A stretch of 64,000 nt of DNA. Source: Patiria pectinifera (lineage: Eukaryota; Echinodermata; Asteroidea; Valvatida; Asterinidae). The notes below the pieces were generated by a model that worked only from the letters and a program-made list of their open reading frames with translations, did not search any database and had not been told where the DNA came from. The translations under genes and the position numbers were made by a program. Location: contig CM057148.1 in assembly GCA_029964075.1 (NCBI GenBank), forward strand, positions 28,141,916 to 28,205,915. Direction: 5' to 3'. Positions 23,801-33,759 of the stretch are shown here, one piece after another (position 1 is the stretch's first letter; every line of letters begins with the position of its first letter).

Positions 23801-26003
23801 TGATCAGCAGGACTTCATTAAACACAATTATAAGAAAGAAATTGTATTTTTGGGTGATATGAAAATATGAAATTCCCCGGATTCGAATCCGCAACCTGTA
23901 GCATTATGAAAAGCGACCTAACCTTATAGAGCTATGTGGACCTAACGCATCAGTTCAAGGTGATGCCACGATTCCCCGTTAATCTAATTCAAATCACATG
24001 ACTGCTTATTAAATCCCGCATGTTTTTCACGCATGTGTATTAACGTAAATGCCTTCAGTAGCCTGCAGAAACAAAAAGGTGCTACAGGTGGGGAAACAAA
24101 AAGCAAATCCAATCTTTGGCCGAGACTACCCTACGGCCGTTGGAGAGTCTCCGTCCCCATCCGAAAAGTGAAGGCGCACAAAGATCCCCACGATAAACTC
24201 CCGTGCTTTGCTAATTAAAATTGAATTCATTTCAGTTTGGAATGTGTCCATATACTAATGCCCAAATCAGCCGACGACAATATCATTTACACAAGCACGG
24301 GTCAATCTCGGTTAGCTGACCACAAAGTGTCCCGTTTGCAACCCCCAATCAAAAATTAAAAAATGTGAAGGGGGTTGGGATTTGATATTTAAACATTGAT
24401 ATGGTTTATTTTCTCGCTTAGCAGCAAAAGTTGAGTGTCCGAGTCCACAGCCCCTTGGTATGGAGGACGGGACAATCCCTGATGATCACATCACGGCGTC
24501 CAGCGTTTGGGTAAGCAGCTACTATCCTGGCTGTTGCAAACCCCAGAATGGACGGCTGAACAGTGGCGGTCAATGGAAACCATCGAGGTAGGCATCAAAG
24601 GAAACCAACGTTAGCTACCACAAACTACATCAAACACTTACATGATAAAGACCTTATACAAAGACGGAAAGCATTTCATTCAATCTGATTTTATTTTGTT
24701 CCTAGCCGGCAAAGTAGTTTATTTAACGAAATCAACTACTTTTAGTTTATTTAATATGTCTGCCACTCCCTCAATTACTGTTTTTTAAAGGTTGCCCTAC
24801 AAGTCCGGTTTCCCGGTCCCTACACTATCCAATCTGATAGGATTGGCAGAAACCAGTCTACCTTGAGACAACTTCATTATTTTCGGGCAGCAATTAATTG
24901 TATATTTATTTCGCAATTATTCCTTAAATAGAAGTAGGCCGATATATTTGTTTAATGACTCATTCAAAATTCAGTAAGTTCTGCATTTGTAGAAAGATTT
25001 CAATTGGAAAGAATTTTTTCTTTTGGATGAAAGTAAAAAAAGTACTGATAAAGCTTGAATGAACTCCACTAGTAACATTAATATAAAAAGTGTTGACACA
25101 TTCAGATTAAAAGTTTTGAAAAGGCTTCAATAGTTTAATCCTGTTAAGTTTTTGTCAATCCCTCTCCTGATAAAAGCGGGTGTTTTTTTGCGGAGCATTT
25201 TTATTTCATTGTTCCCCACCTCTATCCACTCTGTGTACACAGAAATGAAGGTTCCTGGATCGAGGTGGACCTGGCTACCAGTACTGTGGTGTCGGGCGTC
25301 ATCACAAAAAGCCGGACCAGCAGCGGGTATTCTGGATATGTAACGAAGTACAAAGTGGCATTTAGGAATCAGTCTCCATCCGATTCGACATATTTGACTG
25401 ATGCAAACGGAAACGCCAAGGTACATTGATCAGAATTTTCTTTTTTTAGCCCACCTTTTTGTATTATCAAATCAAAGCATCCACGTACCCGTCAACCGCT
25501 ACGAGTGGAATTACCCCATCACCCTCTTTTATCCAATATTACCAATAAAACATAATTCGAAATTGCTCGCTTTGAAGAGCACCCACCTATATAGTGCCTA
25601 ATTGAGAACAGCCACACGTTGTATGCAGCCCCCTTGCCTCTGTTTTGTATAGTGGCGGCTGGGTGAGCGCAGACAAATTCCTGGCTACCTTCCGCCGAGA
25701 AATGGTCTGTCAGTGATCCTCCCCAACGAAGTGCGTACGGTACTGATAACATTATGAAGTATTTGTTTCCAACTAATTTCCAAGAAAGTGTCTCCCTTCT
25801 TCCAATATTTGCACAGTTATGAAGATAAAACCTATATTCGTATTCTTCTGTTGCAGGTGTTCACGGGTAACACTGATCACGACACCCCGGTCACTAACAT
25901 GTTTGATGAGAGTGTGGTGGCGACTGCAGTGCGCATTGAGCCTACCGAATGGCATAAATGGGTCCATCTGCAATTTGAGTTGCTTGGATGTCGCCGTGAT
26001 TAA
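11847..26003 (+). CDS. Gene B: mucin-like discoidin (F5/8 type C) protein
   Basis: Proposed exons: 1 11847-11892, 2 21993-22481, 3 24425-24587, 4 25243-25420, 5 25857-26003 (TAA). Together they make 1023 nt or 340 residues with matching phases (1,1,2,0). Exon 1 encodes a signal peptide ([15 protein letters not shown]) with a good start context (A at -3, G at +4). Exon 2 continues the hydrophobic stretch (ALFVVV), then an acidic segment with one Cys, then about 15 octapeptides of the PTTAGTEE type, a likely O-glycosylated stalk. Exons 3-5 give one discoidin domain: [54 protein letters not shown]...FELLGC. The exon 1-2 link spans a 10.1-kb intron full of mobile DNA, so it is inferred from phase, from the pyrimidine-rich acceptor and from the absence of any other exon 2. 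A secreted lectin-like or adhesive protein is the family expectation. Confidence 0.75.
12355..12690 (+). repeat. Outer arm (left) of a long inverted repeat
   Basis: This segment is repeated in reverse orientation at 19345-19765. Matches include GAGTCATTTCGTGTAAATAC followed by TTCATATAAGTGTCCACGCT, then CTTTGTGGGAT.AAAGGACTT, GCAAGTAACCAA and, further in, CATCCTTACCCTTACA. Homology is not apparent outside about 12355. Confidence 0.75.
12963..13480 (+). repeat. Inner arm (left): C-rich repeat, two direct copies
   Basis: The motif 'cct..ttaggcccTGCCCacTTCCCcTTtGCCACC.AATT' occurs at about 12990-13040 and again at 13310-13350. The stretch 13375-13480 (TTGATATCAATTTGCAAGTGAACC type, then 'aatttacaccaacggccgt') recurs inverted at 14885-14990. 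No coding function is seen. Confidence 0.65.
13481..14884. other. Unique interior between inverted arms
   Basis: AT-rich, non-coding sequence of about 1.4 kb without a convincing ORF, repeat family or splice structure. If the inverted arms belong to one element, this is its interior and it encodes no visible transposase. Confidence 0.4.
14885..14990 (-). repeat. Inner arm (right) of the long inverted repeat
   Basis: Reverse-complement match to 13375-13480, including 'aaaggttcacttgcaaattgatat' and 'acggctgttggtgtaaattgtaaa'. It stops about 10 bp before the putative end of the LTR element at 14999, suggesting that the retroelement inserted into or beside this arm. Confidence 0.65.
14999..15380 (-). 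repeat. Possible 3' LTR or 3' end of the gypsy element
   Basis: Read on the minus strand, this end has AATAAA (complement at about 15087-15092) about 90 bases before a terminal ...CGCTACA. It follows the last ORF and a pyrimidine-rich minus-strand stretch. No matching 5' LTR is present in the window, so LTR status cannot be verified. Confidence 0.35.
15457..15936 (-). pseudogene. Retroelement 3' ORF of unknown function
   Basis: A 159-residue open frame at the 3' end of the element, after the integrase. It is Pro-, Gln- and Arg-rich towards its C terminus ([17 protein letters not shown]) and has no domain that I recognise. It may be a gag-like or accessory segment displaced after pol, or just an open frame in GC-rich DNA. 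The overlapping ORFs in other frames across 15.1-16.4 kb are probably shadows. Confidence 0.4.
16061..16462 (-). pseudogene. Retroelement accessory ORF with Cys/His zinc-finger-like cluster
   Basis: This 133-residue ORF starts 4 bases after the stop of the integrase C-terminal frame. Its first 47 residues hold paired Cys and His ([21 protein letters not shown], then RARHHRFC), spacing compatible with one or two zinc-binding folds. The remainder is low-complexity and Pro-rich. Its tight placement downstream of pol suggests a genuine accessory frame of this element family, but the function is unknown. Confidence 0.45.
16466..17250 (-). pseudogene. Integrase C-terminal region (frameshifted)
   Basis: The frames 17181-16789 and 16855-16466 give the segment after the integrase core: [20 protein letters not shown] near 17205-17255, [10 protein letters not shown], a basic linker, a GPVVV segment, then [10 protein letters not shown] and a Pro-rich tail ending [12 protein letters not shown]. 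In Ty3/gypsy elements this part follows the catalytic core. An in-frame stop follows MLMFG, and the pieces lie in different frames, so it is broken. Confidence 0.65.
17253..17669 (-). pseudogene. Integrase core, internally deleted
   Basis: The 138-residue frame starts in the zinc-binding region (WCQKRHKC) and runs into the core with [12 protein letters not shown] (first catalytic Asp), [10 protein letters not shown] and EIHTDQ (second Asp). After TRTTPIG the reading jumps directly to sequence that normally lies well after the third acidic residue, so the catalytic Glu segment is missing. The copy cannot be an active integrase. Confidence 0.7.
17672..18480 (-). pseudogene. RNase H and integrase zinc-binding region (part of one long ORF)
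   Basis: The ORF 18462-17497 (321 residues) begins with [21 protein letters not shown] (the RT 'connection' motif), then enters RNase H sequence ([32 protein letters not shown]), a spacer, and an HH segment ([23 protein letters not shown]) of the integrase N-terminal zinc domain. Much of RNase H is missing between the RT motif and the ARWI motif. After FWRG the frame shifts away from the integrase core. Confidence 0.7.
18480..18870 (-). pseudogene. Reverse transcriptase fragments, frameshifted and deleted
   Basis: Minus-strand frames show [16 protein letters not shown], then in another frame [15 protein letters not shown] with [11 protein letters not shown], a KWFSTLDL-type segment, and the catalytic YLDD box at 18594-18583. 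Sequence between QNGLYQ and VYLDD, and between MLQD and the VLVRKKD segment, is missing relative to intact elements. These two internal gaps and at least one stop make the RT non-functional. Confidence 0.7.
18890..19135 (-). repeat. 39-bp tandem repeat, 13-residue coding units
   Basis: About six head-to-tail units of 39 bp sit just upstream of the RT. Read on the minus strand they encode 13-residue units such as [13 protein letters not shown] and [13 protein letters not shown]. Preserved length in multiples of three shows that the repeat expanded while still coding. It lies where the protease-RT linker would be. Confidence 0.75.
19345..19765 (-). repeat. Outer arm (right) of the long inverted repeat
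   Basis: Reverse-complement match to 12355-12690; key blocks are AGCGTGGACACTTATATGAA and GTATTTACACGAAATGACTC near 19711-19755. Together with the inner arms it gives the order a-b ... b'-[LTR element]-a'. Confidence 0.75.
19766..21992. other. Gene B intron 1: promoter-like CCAAT-rich stretch, no exon recognised
   Basis: A GT microsatellite is at about 20259-20272. Between 20450 and 21560 there are several CCAAT/ATTGG motifs (near 20627, 21300, 21366, 21445, 21538), an ATGCAAAT octamer near 20477, a perfect TGACGTCA at 21328-21335 and a TTTATACA box near 21470. The 20296-20598 frame has no domain. It looks like an orphan or relic promoter region. Confidence 0.4.
21993..22481 (+). CDS. Gene B exon 2: mucin-like PTTAGTEE repeat exon
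   Basis: The acceptor is TTTTAACTCAAAG with a T-rich tract; the exon starts in phase 1 and ends in phase 1 at CAGCTG|GTAAGTT. It encodes [29 protein letters not shown], then a basic segment ([12 protein letters not shown]), then about 15 octapeptides PT(T/P)AGT(E/G)(E/K), a 24-bp tandem repeat. Thr and Pro dominate, as in O-glycosylated mucin stalks. It replaces the Cys module carried by exon 2 in A, C and D. Confidence 0.7.
22690..22999. mobile_element. hAT-like MITE
   Basis: It begins CAGGGGTAGATCC and ends CGGATCTGCGCCTG, so its termini are inverted repeats of the CAGG.G.AGATCC form. Inside are poly-G near the left and poly-C near the right end. No target-site duplication is clear. A related element is at 31604-31830. 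Confidence 0.5.
23880..23965 (-). repeat. tRNA-like sequence (degenerate tRNA or SINE head)
   Basis: On the minus strand the order is an A-box-like TAGCTCTATAAGG, then TTTTCATAATG (CAT in anticodon position, as in Met tRNA), then GGATTCGAATCC (B box). The anticodon stem is imperfect and no acceptor stem pairs, so it is not a functional tRNA as read; a tRNA-derived SINE head fits better. Confidence 0.35.
24588..25242. other. Intron 3 of gene B
   Basis: The first 180 bp align with intron 3 of gene A, supporting a recent A/B pair. The rest is AT-rich and shows nothing further. It ends in a CT-rich tract and ACACAG acceptor. Confidence 0.5.
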
Positions 26004-26126
26004 TTGGGCTGAATCAGTGATATTTTGAACTTTCGTTTTGGCAAGATGGCATTACGATATACATTTGACCTAACGCATTAAGGCAGAGCCAGACGGCAAT
26101 GGTTTGGTACCGCTTGGACAGGCATG

Positions 26127-26132
26127 AATAAA
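26127..26132 (+). terminator. Polyadenylation signal of gene B (AATAAA)
   Basis: AATAAA 124 bp after the stop codon, immediately before the piggyBac-like MITE. Confidence 0.55.
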
Positions 26133-26156
26133 CCATTGTGTATAAGTGCTACTAGA

Positions 26157-26590
26157 TTAACCCTAAAGGGGCCGGGGGGCGGAATCCGCCCCCACCTCAA
26201 CATTTTCTGTGATAGCCTCTAAAAAAATTTTTTCGCGACCCGAGCTGTTATTACGTTTTAGCCTCGAGCTTTGCGCATCTTTTGATACTAAAACCATAAA
26301 AATCGGACCACGTGTTGCCGCTATGCGCCGTGAAAACTGAATTTTCGCAAATACGTCGTGTACACAGAGCAGAATTGCCATTCGTACATATGAATAATTA
26401 ATTAGCCATAATTCCAAAACCCTTTGACCTATAGTCATGAAATTTCCTGGGTATGTTTATGATGAGTTGTTCTATGTATGTGCCGAGTTTCAAAATTTTT
26501 CGTCACTCGATGGCCCAGATCTTAGGGGGAGGATCCTCCCCCCCCCCGGCTGAGAGATGGTCAAAATAACCCGGCCCCTTTGGGGTTTAA
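26157..26590. mobile_element. piggyBac-like MITE, longer copy
   Basis: It is bounded by TTAA on both sides and has inverted termini CCCTAAAGGGGCCGGG and its complement (with one or two changes at the right end). TTAA targets and CCC-starting termini are typical of piggyBac elements. At 434 bp it has no transposase. A shorter copy is in gene C intron 2. Confidence 0.75.
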
Positions 26591-26800
26591 ACAACATATA
26601 ACATATTTGAAGTAGCTGGAAGGCATAAGGTCTATGGCAGCATGAGTGCGATAGAACTATGACCTTTTTTGGGTGATATTCAATGAGGATAATTCAATAA
26701 GGTCGTGTCAGTCATACTAATGAACATACTGTGAAATATGTAACCACTGAATAATAGGCACAAGATTCGGAGTCCGGGTTGCAATTATTGGGTAACACAT
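26591..26800. other. Spacer after the MITE
   Basis: AT-rich intergenic DNA; nothing recognised. Confidence 0.3.
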
Positions 26801-29800
26801 GTTAAACGTTTGAAATCGATTCGATTAACCATAGCGCATACAGGTAATTATGACCAAATAAGCCATGTGATATGCCATAGCACAGGTGGATGCCTTTTTT
26901 CCCCAAGAATTCTTTCGAACAATTTTGGCTTGAAACTAGCGTGTGTTTTGAAGTTGAATTTCATTATTGATGTATTAAGCTTATTTAGCGTTTGTCGTTG
27001 AATCTCGCTGCTGTAAAAAAAGCGAGAAAGTAGATAACAGTAAAAGCAAACAGACAGAAACACAAACAAACAGACAAACCAATGGAAAACAGGAAAAAAC
27101 ACAAAAACAAAAACAAGGACACAACCAAAACACCTGAACAATAAGCTGGTGTGTACTGATGACGTCGCACTCTGTTTACATGTGTGCTTTCATATGGGAA
27201 CCTGGTTTGGATGACACTTTCGTAGAACCACAGAAAAGCGCACAGGTAAACAAGGTTTGATGCCATCAGTACGGATGTAGATTCAGGTTGACTGTAAATT
27301 TAAATCAATTATAAGTTTCGGTTGACCATTAATAGTTGTGACCTAGACATACATTTCAATACAATTTGTATATAGAGAATCCTTGTTCACATCAATATAA
27401 TGTAAATACTTGTGACGTATAAAGATAGTGTAAGTGAATCAAATTTAATCTTTAATTTAATATCATTAATTATTTCAATGCGCTAATATTAATAATTGTG
27501 GCACTAAGTATGACAAATTTGATTATTTAACGCGTTTAAAATTTCGAAAACAAAATGCACTTGAGCATTGCATTGGTTGTGTACGTAGTATATAAGAAAA
27601 GAAAAAAAACTAGAATTGTATTTGGTGAAAATGTTCGTTTCCGTAGAGGTACATGACACCTTTTTAGTATGAGAGTTTGTCTCAATCTTTTGGGGGTATT
27701 TTTTAAACCTTTCGGTTCAAATGTTATGGTTTTACTCCCCATGTCGTTTTTTTTTGCGGAAAAAAGTTGAAGTACAGTTATACTAACTCTTTTATGGAAT
27801 TGTTTAGCTCTGTATAATCAGAATTCGTATAGTCAAAGAATGCAAAGCCATAGTACTGATAAGCAAACTAAATATTACATTATTTGAATTAAAAAAAATG
27901 TCACGACACACTAGTGACAAATTTAATATCTAACGCAGTCAAAATTACGACAACATTGCACCTGAATTCGTGATTTTTGATCTGTTTTATATGCTTTAGT
28001 AATTGAGAAAGAGAAGAACATTTTACAAACTGAGTTCGGGGACAAAGTTCAACATTGAAGGCCGGTTCATTCTTCACGCGAATGCAAATGCAAAGTGATT
28101 TTAACAAGTGAATTTGCAAGATTTACGTGTTCACTTTTGTCATATTCGCAGCACGAATACTTGTCGATATGTCACATTTTCACGTTTGCATTCACTTTTG
28201 TGGCGAGTGTGAACCGGCTTTTACGCAGGGTTCGTCAACACTTCGAGTGTGTTAGTTTCAATAATTTCGAATGATGGTAAGTCCAATAGATTGTCGGTTC
28301 AAATTATGTTTGTTTTGCTTATTTAAATCGGTATTTCAAAAATAAAAAATATACAATATAGACATGTAATTATTACCAAATATGCAGGTGTGTATTTCGA
28401 GAATTCTTTCGAAAGATGTTGGCCTCAAAATAGCGTGTGTTTTGAAATTCAATTTCATTCTTGATGTATAAAGCTTAATTATTAGCGTTTGTCGTCTGAC
28501 CTCGATGATGGAAAAAAAGAAGAAGCTAGAAAGTTAAGGTAACAATCAATGAAAACACACAGAAACACAAACAAACACATAAACAAAACAGAAAACAAAA
28601 ACAACGGCACAATTAAAACACCTGAACAGTAAGCCTATATGTACTGATGACGTCGCAATTTGTTTACATGTGTGCTTTCATATGGGAACCTGATTGGGAT
28701 GACGGTTTCGTAGAACCACAGAAAAGCACACACGTAAACAAGGTTTGATGCCATCAGTACGGATGGAGATTCAGGTTGACTGTAAATTTAAATCAAATTA
28801 TAAGTTTCGGTTGACCTTAGTTTTGACCTAGACATACATTTTAATACACTATGTATATAGAGAATCCTTGTTCACATAAATATATTGTAAATAATTGTAC
28901 CGTATAAACACAGTGTTAGCAAATTAATTTCATCTTTTATTATCATCAATTATTTCAATGTACCAATATACATAATTGTGGCACTAACTATAACAGATTT
29001 GACTATTTAACGCGTTCAAAATTACGCAAAACAAATGCGTTTGAACATCGCATTGGTTGTGTGCTTAGTGTGTAAGAAAAGGGGGAAAAATACTCACTTT
29101 TAAATTGCGTTCGGTAAAAATGTTCATTTCCGTAGAGGTTCATAATACCTTTTTGAGTTTGTCTCAATCTTTTGGGAGTATTTTAAAACCTTTTAGTTCA
29201 AAATGTTATCGTATTACTTCTTATTTCGTTTTTAGCTTCTTGAAAACAGTTTCAGTACAGTTATACTTAAACTTTTATGAAATTGTTTAGGTCTGTGTAA
29301 TCCGAATTCGTAAAGTCGGGGAATGCAATGTCATGGTACTGATATGCAAACTAAATATCTGGAATATTATTTCATTATTTGAATGCAACAAAATTTAATG
29401 ACACTGAAGTGAAAAATTTAATATTTAACGAAGTCAAAATTACTACATCAATGCACCTGAATTCGTAGTTGTTGTTGTTGTTTTATATGCCTTAGTAATT
29501 GAGAAAGAGAAGAACATGTAAAAACTGTGTTCGGGGACAAAGTTCAACATTGAAGGCCGGTTCATTCTTCACGCGAATGCAAATGCAAAGTGAATTTAAC
29601 AAGTAAATTGACAAGTTTAAATGTGTGTACCTTCTTTTTTTTCGAATTCGCAGCACGAATACTTGCCATGATGTCACATTTTTACGCTCTTATTCGCTTT
29701 TGTGGCAAGTATATATGAACCGGATTTTAAGGAGGGTTCTTCAACAGTTGGAGTGTGTTAGTTTCAATCATTTCGAATGATGGTAACTCCAATAGATTGT

Positions 29801-31340
29801 CGGTTCAAATATGTTTGTTTTGCTCATTTTAATGATTATTTCCAAAAAAAAGTAATGTATAAAACAAAGACATGTAATTATTACCAAATAATATGATACG
29901 CCATAGCACAGTTTTTTTTTTCTTTTTAGAATTCGTTAGAAACATGTTTCAAAATAGCCTGGTTTTGCAATTCAATTTCATTCGTGATGTACATGTATTC
30001 AGCTAAATTATTAGCCTTTGTCGTTGGACCTCGCTGATTTAAAAAAAAGCTAGAAAGTAGCCTAAGGAAACAATAAATGCCAACAAATAGAAAGAGAAAA
30101 CAAACACATAAAAAAACAGGAAAAAACAAACAAACAAAAACAACGGCACAACCAAAACACCTGAACAGTAAGCCTATGTGTACTAATGACGTCGCACTTT
30201 GTTTACATTTGTGCTGTTATATGGGAACCTGGTTGGGATGACGGATTCTTAGAAGCACAGAAAAACACACACGTAAACAAAGTGTGATATGCCATCAGTA
30301 CAGATGCAGATTCGGGTTGACTGGGAATTTAAATTAAATTATAAGTTTCAATTGACCATTAATAGTTGTGACCTAGACATACATTCCAATACAATTTGTA
30401 TATAGAGAATCCTTGTTCACATAAATATAATGTAAATGCTTGTGACGTATAAAGATAGTGTTAGCAAATAAAATTTGATCTTTAATTTAATATCATTAAT
30501 TATTTCAATGCACTTATATTAATAATTGTGGCACTAAATATGACAAATTTGACTATTTAACGCGTTCAAAATTACGCAAAACTAACGCGTTTCAACATCG
30601 CATTAGTTTTGTGCTTAGTGTGTAAGAAAAAAAATACTTATTTTGAAATTGTGTTCGGTGAAAATGTTCATTTTCGTAGAGGTACATAACACATTTTTAG
30701 TATGAGAGTTTGTCTCAATCCTTTGAGGGTATTTTAAAACCTTTCGGTCCAGATGTAATCGTATTACTCCTTATTTTTTTCTTGAAAACAGTTTAAGTAC
30801 AGTTATACTTAAATTTTATGAAATTGATTAGCTCTGTATAATTCGAATTCGTAAGGTCAGGGAATGCAATGTTATGGTACTGATAAGCAAACTAAATATC
30901 TGGAATAATATTTCATTATTTGAATTCAACAAAAATGTCACGACACTAAAGTGATAAATTTAATATCTAACGCAGTCGAAATTACAACAACAATCCACCT
31001 GAATTCGTGATTGTTGCTCTGTTTTATATGCCTTAGTAATTAAGAAAGAGAAGAACATGTAAACAGTGTGTTCGGGTACAAAGTTCAACATCGAAGGCCG
31101 GTTCAATCTTCACGCGAATGCAAATGCAAAGTGAATCTAACAAGTGAATTTACAAGTTGAAATGTATTTACTATTTTGTTTCGAATTCGCAGCACGAATA
31201 GTTGCCGTGAGGTCACATTTTCACCTTTGCATCCACTTTTGTGCCGAATGTTAACCGGCCTTTACGCAAAGTTTTTCAACAGTTTGAGTGTATGAGTTTC
31301 AATCTTTTAGGTTCATATATGTTTGTTTTGCTCATTTAAT
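26800..31340 (+). repeat. Three tandem copies of a ~1.5-kb unit
   Basis: Anchor blocks recur with a period of about 1.48-1.54 kb: 'agcgtgtgttttgaa' near 26940, 28435 and (as 'agcctggttttgcaa') 29955; TATATAGAGAATCCTTGTTC at about 27371, 28855 and 30400; GGCCGGTTCATTCTTCACGC at about 28060, 29557 and 31097. Each unit includes a TGACGTCG near its start (about 27160, 28647, 30190). The short ORFs inside, some in A-rich strings, carry no domain. A more diverged copy lies after gene A at 5560-6240. Confidence 0.85.
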
Positions 31341-31910
31341 TCCCTATTTCAAAAAATAAATGTAGCAAAGACACTAATGTTTCGTCTATTAGATTTTAAT
31401 AAAGGGGTTAGCTGTATGATTTAAGAACCCGTAAATTGATTGATTACCTGACATTGAGAAGTTGGACAGGCGCGGATCTAAAGTGATAATAATTATAGTA
31501 ATAATTATCTATATGTCCGCCTGTCCGCAACAATCGGACATAAAAACAATTTGATAGGCCTGCCCCCCCCCCCCCCCGCAAAACTTCCTTGTTTCGTCCC
31601 TGCTGCAGCCGGGGTGGATCCAGACCACAGTATTTTTTGAGAGGGGGGGGGGAATTTGGTCCTTCCAAAAATTGGGTCAAAACAATTACATCGTGGGTTG
31701 TTTTTTTCAGGAAAAGATGGTGGTGTACGCAGTGCCTGCCTTTATTGCGACGTCACTTAAACAAAATTGAGTTCGTTTTTTGGGGGGTTGGGGGGGGGTA
31801 TGGCCAACGTTGGCCCCCTGGACCCGCCCTTATGCTGGAGTAGTAAAGCGAAACAAATTGTTCGCTCCAATATTATTGGTACGATTGGTGCGATTTTTTT
31901 GAAGCCCTTC
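31341..31910. mobile_element. GC-ended MITE and flank
   Basis: Between about 31604 and 31830 the left end CCGGGGTGGATCCAG and right end CTGGACCCGCCCTTA are inverted relatives, with poly-G near the left end. This resembles the hAT-like element at 22690. Poly-C at 31563-31577 precedes it. No gene is seen. Confidence 0.4.
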
Positions 31911-33230
31911 ATCTTCTGAAGTACTAATCCGATTGACTTGCTATGAAACTTGGTATATAGGGAGAGGGGGAATTGTTATATATGAGCATTAAACTAACGT
32001 CAAGATGATGTGGCCGAATGATTTGATATGATCTTTAAACGTTTTGACCGATAAACATACAATTTGCAGACGAAAATGCTTTATTCGCAATTTGTTTTGA
32101 TTTGCAAGTGGTTCTCTTATATGTTTTGTAATAAATGTTAATGACATCATGATGACCTTATCATGTGTCATGTGACGTCACATTAAAGGTGATAATCGGA
32201 ATCTACAGAAGAACAGTTTTATGGTGTGTATTAGATAGCAAAGCCTTACAAATCGTTCGCTCCTTGGTACGAACAGTTCTTAAAGGTAAAATCAAAATTG
32301 CAATATCTGCAATACTTGTGCGTATTGTAACTCGCTTCTGATCGTTTTCTAAAGATCCATTGTTTCCAGTGTTTACGGAGGTTTCCATATTCTAGACCAA
32401 CTTGATTGTTGCTGGGGCTCTGTGTTTATTACCGGAAGAAGCTTCGGTTCGCATGCTGGCCGCGCCGCCGTTTCATATCGATTTCTGGCTGTTTACGACT
32501 TCGTGGATTTATTGTTGCAATTTGAGAGGATATTTTGTTCAATCAAAAATTGCACAATCAGCCAAGCTTTCTCACTGGTTCATGCGTTACCCGCTTCCAG
32601 CGCTGCTCAACTCTTTATTGCAATATTGGTCAAGCTGGAGCAGATCAAATTTCCTTCGGCCCCAACTACTAGCATAATAATGTCAATGCGCAGGGTCAGT
32701 AATTAGCCGTTCCGGCAATGAGCCTAAACAGTTTTGTTTTCGATATTTTTTTCTTTTACCATTCTTCTCCATAGACTTTATACACTTTTTTTCTTCATCC
32801 CACTTTTACACATTCGAATTACCTTTTTTTCATCCCTTCTTCATTTGAACTACAACTCCGATTGGCTTGAAACCTGGTATGTACATAGACATGGACGCGT
32901 TACAGATTATCATTAAACTTAAAGTGACGTCAAGATGATGTGATCGAGTGATTTTATATGAAGTTTTGACCAATAAACTTGTATGTTGCAAACAAAAATG
33001 CTAAATTTATCGATCTGTTTGTAATAGGATCTGTTATAAGTTTTGTAAAACGGTTAAAATGTTAGTGGCATCATGATGACGTTTTCATATGACGTCAAAT
33101 TAAAGGTGATAATTGGAAGCCCTATATCTACGGAAGTAGAGTTCCAATGAAGTCGTAACTTTGTTTGTACATTAACAAGGAGGTGTTGCGGGTGAACATT
33201 GCAGTGACGTCATGATGACATCATTTTGTA
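31910..33230 (+). repeat. Direct repeats carrying multiple TGACGTCA sites
   Basis: 31910-32220 and 32845-33130 are homologous ('gacgtcaagatgatgtg', 'tgacgtca.attaaaggtgataat'), and 33190-33250 is a third partial unit. Perfect TGACGTCA sites are at 32173-32180, 32925-32932, 33090-33097 and 33205-33212. This lies 1.3-2.4 kb upstream of the gene C start. Confidence 0.7.
32225..32520 (+). repeat. Promoter-proximal repeat, unit 1 (upstream of gene C)
   Basis: Contains 'cgttttctaaagatccattgtttcc', 'gtttacggaggtttcc', 'ttattaccggaagaag' and 'tttcatatcgatttctg'. Matching units start near 33760 and 34040, and one lies upstream of gene E at 49960-50150. Confidence 0.75.
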
Positions 33231-33759
33231 TGACGGGACATTAAAAAGGTTAAATTTTGATTTCTCCTTTCACTGGAATAACAGGTCCTATTCAATTGAA
33301 ACTGTTTTCCAAAGGACTGCCTGGAAGGTCGGCCAATTCCTTGAGGATGGTAATAAATATACAAAAATAAAATAAATAAATAACAGCCGAAACAGATGTG
33401 TTTGTTCACGTGACAAACCCACCTTCCTTTGTGCAATTGTATTTTTTTGTCAAATGGTTTCAACGTCTCCGGTCTGAAAGATGACTGTCAGTGCAACACT
33501 TTCGATGTTGTTGATCCTTATAAATTTTGACCAGAGGAGAAATAATTTGATTTTAACGATGTCCACTTTTTGAAAAAAAAAACCTGTATTTGGTCTTGCT
33601 TTTTAGCACAAAGACATCATCCTTGTGAGTAGACTTGCTCCCGATCCCTCATTATCAGTTGCACAGTTTACACTGCTCGAACTACATGTATATTATTTTC
33701 TGTCTGCAAATACATTTGCAAGATACTAATCCAAAACAAATTGTTCCTTCGCCTATTTG

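Larger units (their letters stand above)
22482..24424. other. Intron 2 of gene B
   Basis: Non-coding apart from the MITE at 22690-22999 and the tRNA-like sequence near 23880-23960. A TTTG microsatellite lies at about 22600-22616. The intron ends with TTAGCAG, two possible acceptors 3 bp apart. Confidence 0.5.

Noticed and set aside
26848-30129. Phe/Val-rich minus-strand ORFs within the 1.5-kb repeats
   Set aside because: They come from A-rich strings (AAACAAAC types) read in reverse and are not conserved among the three units.
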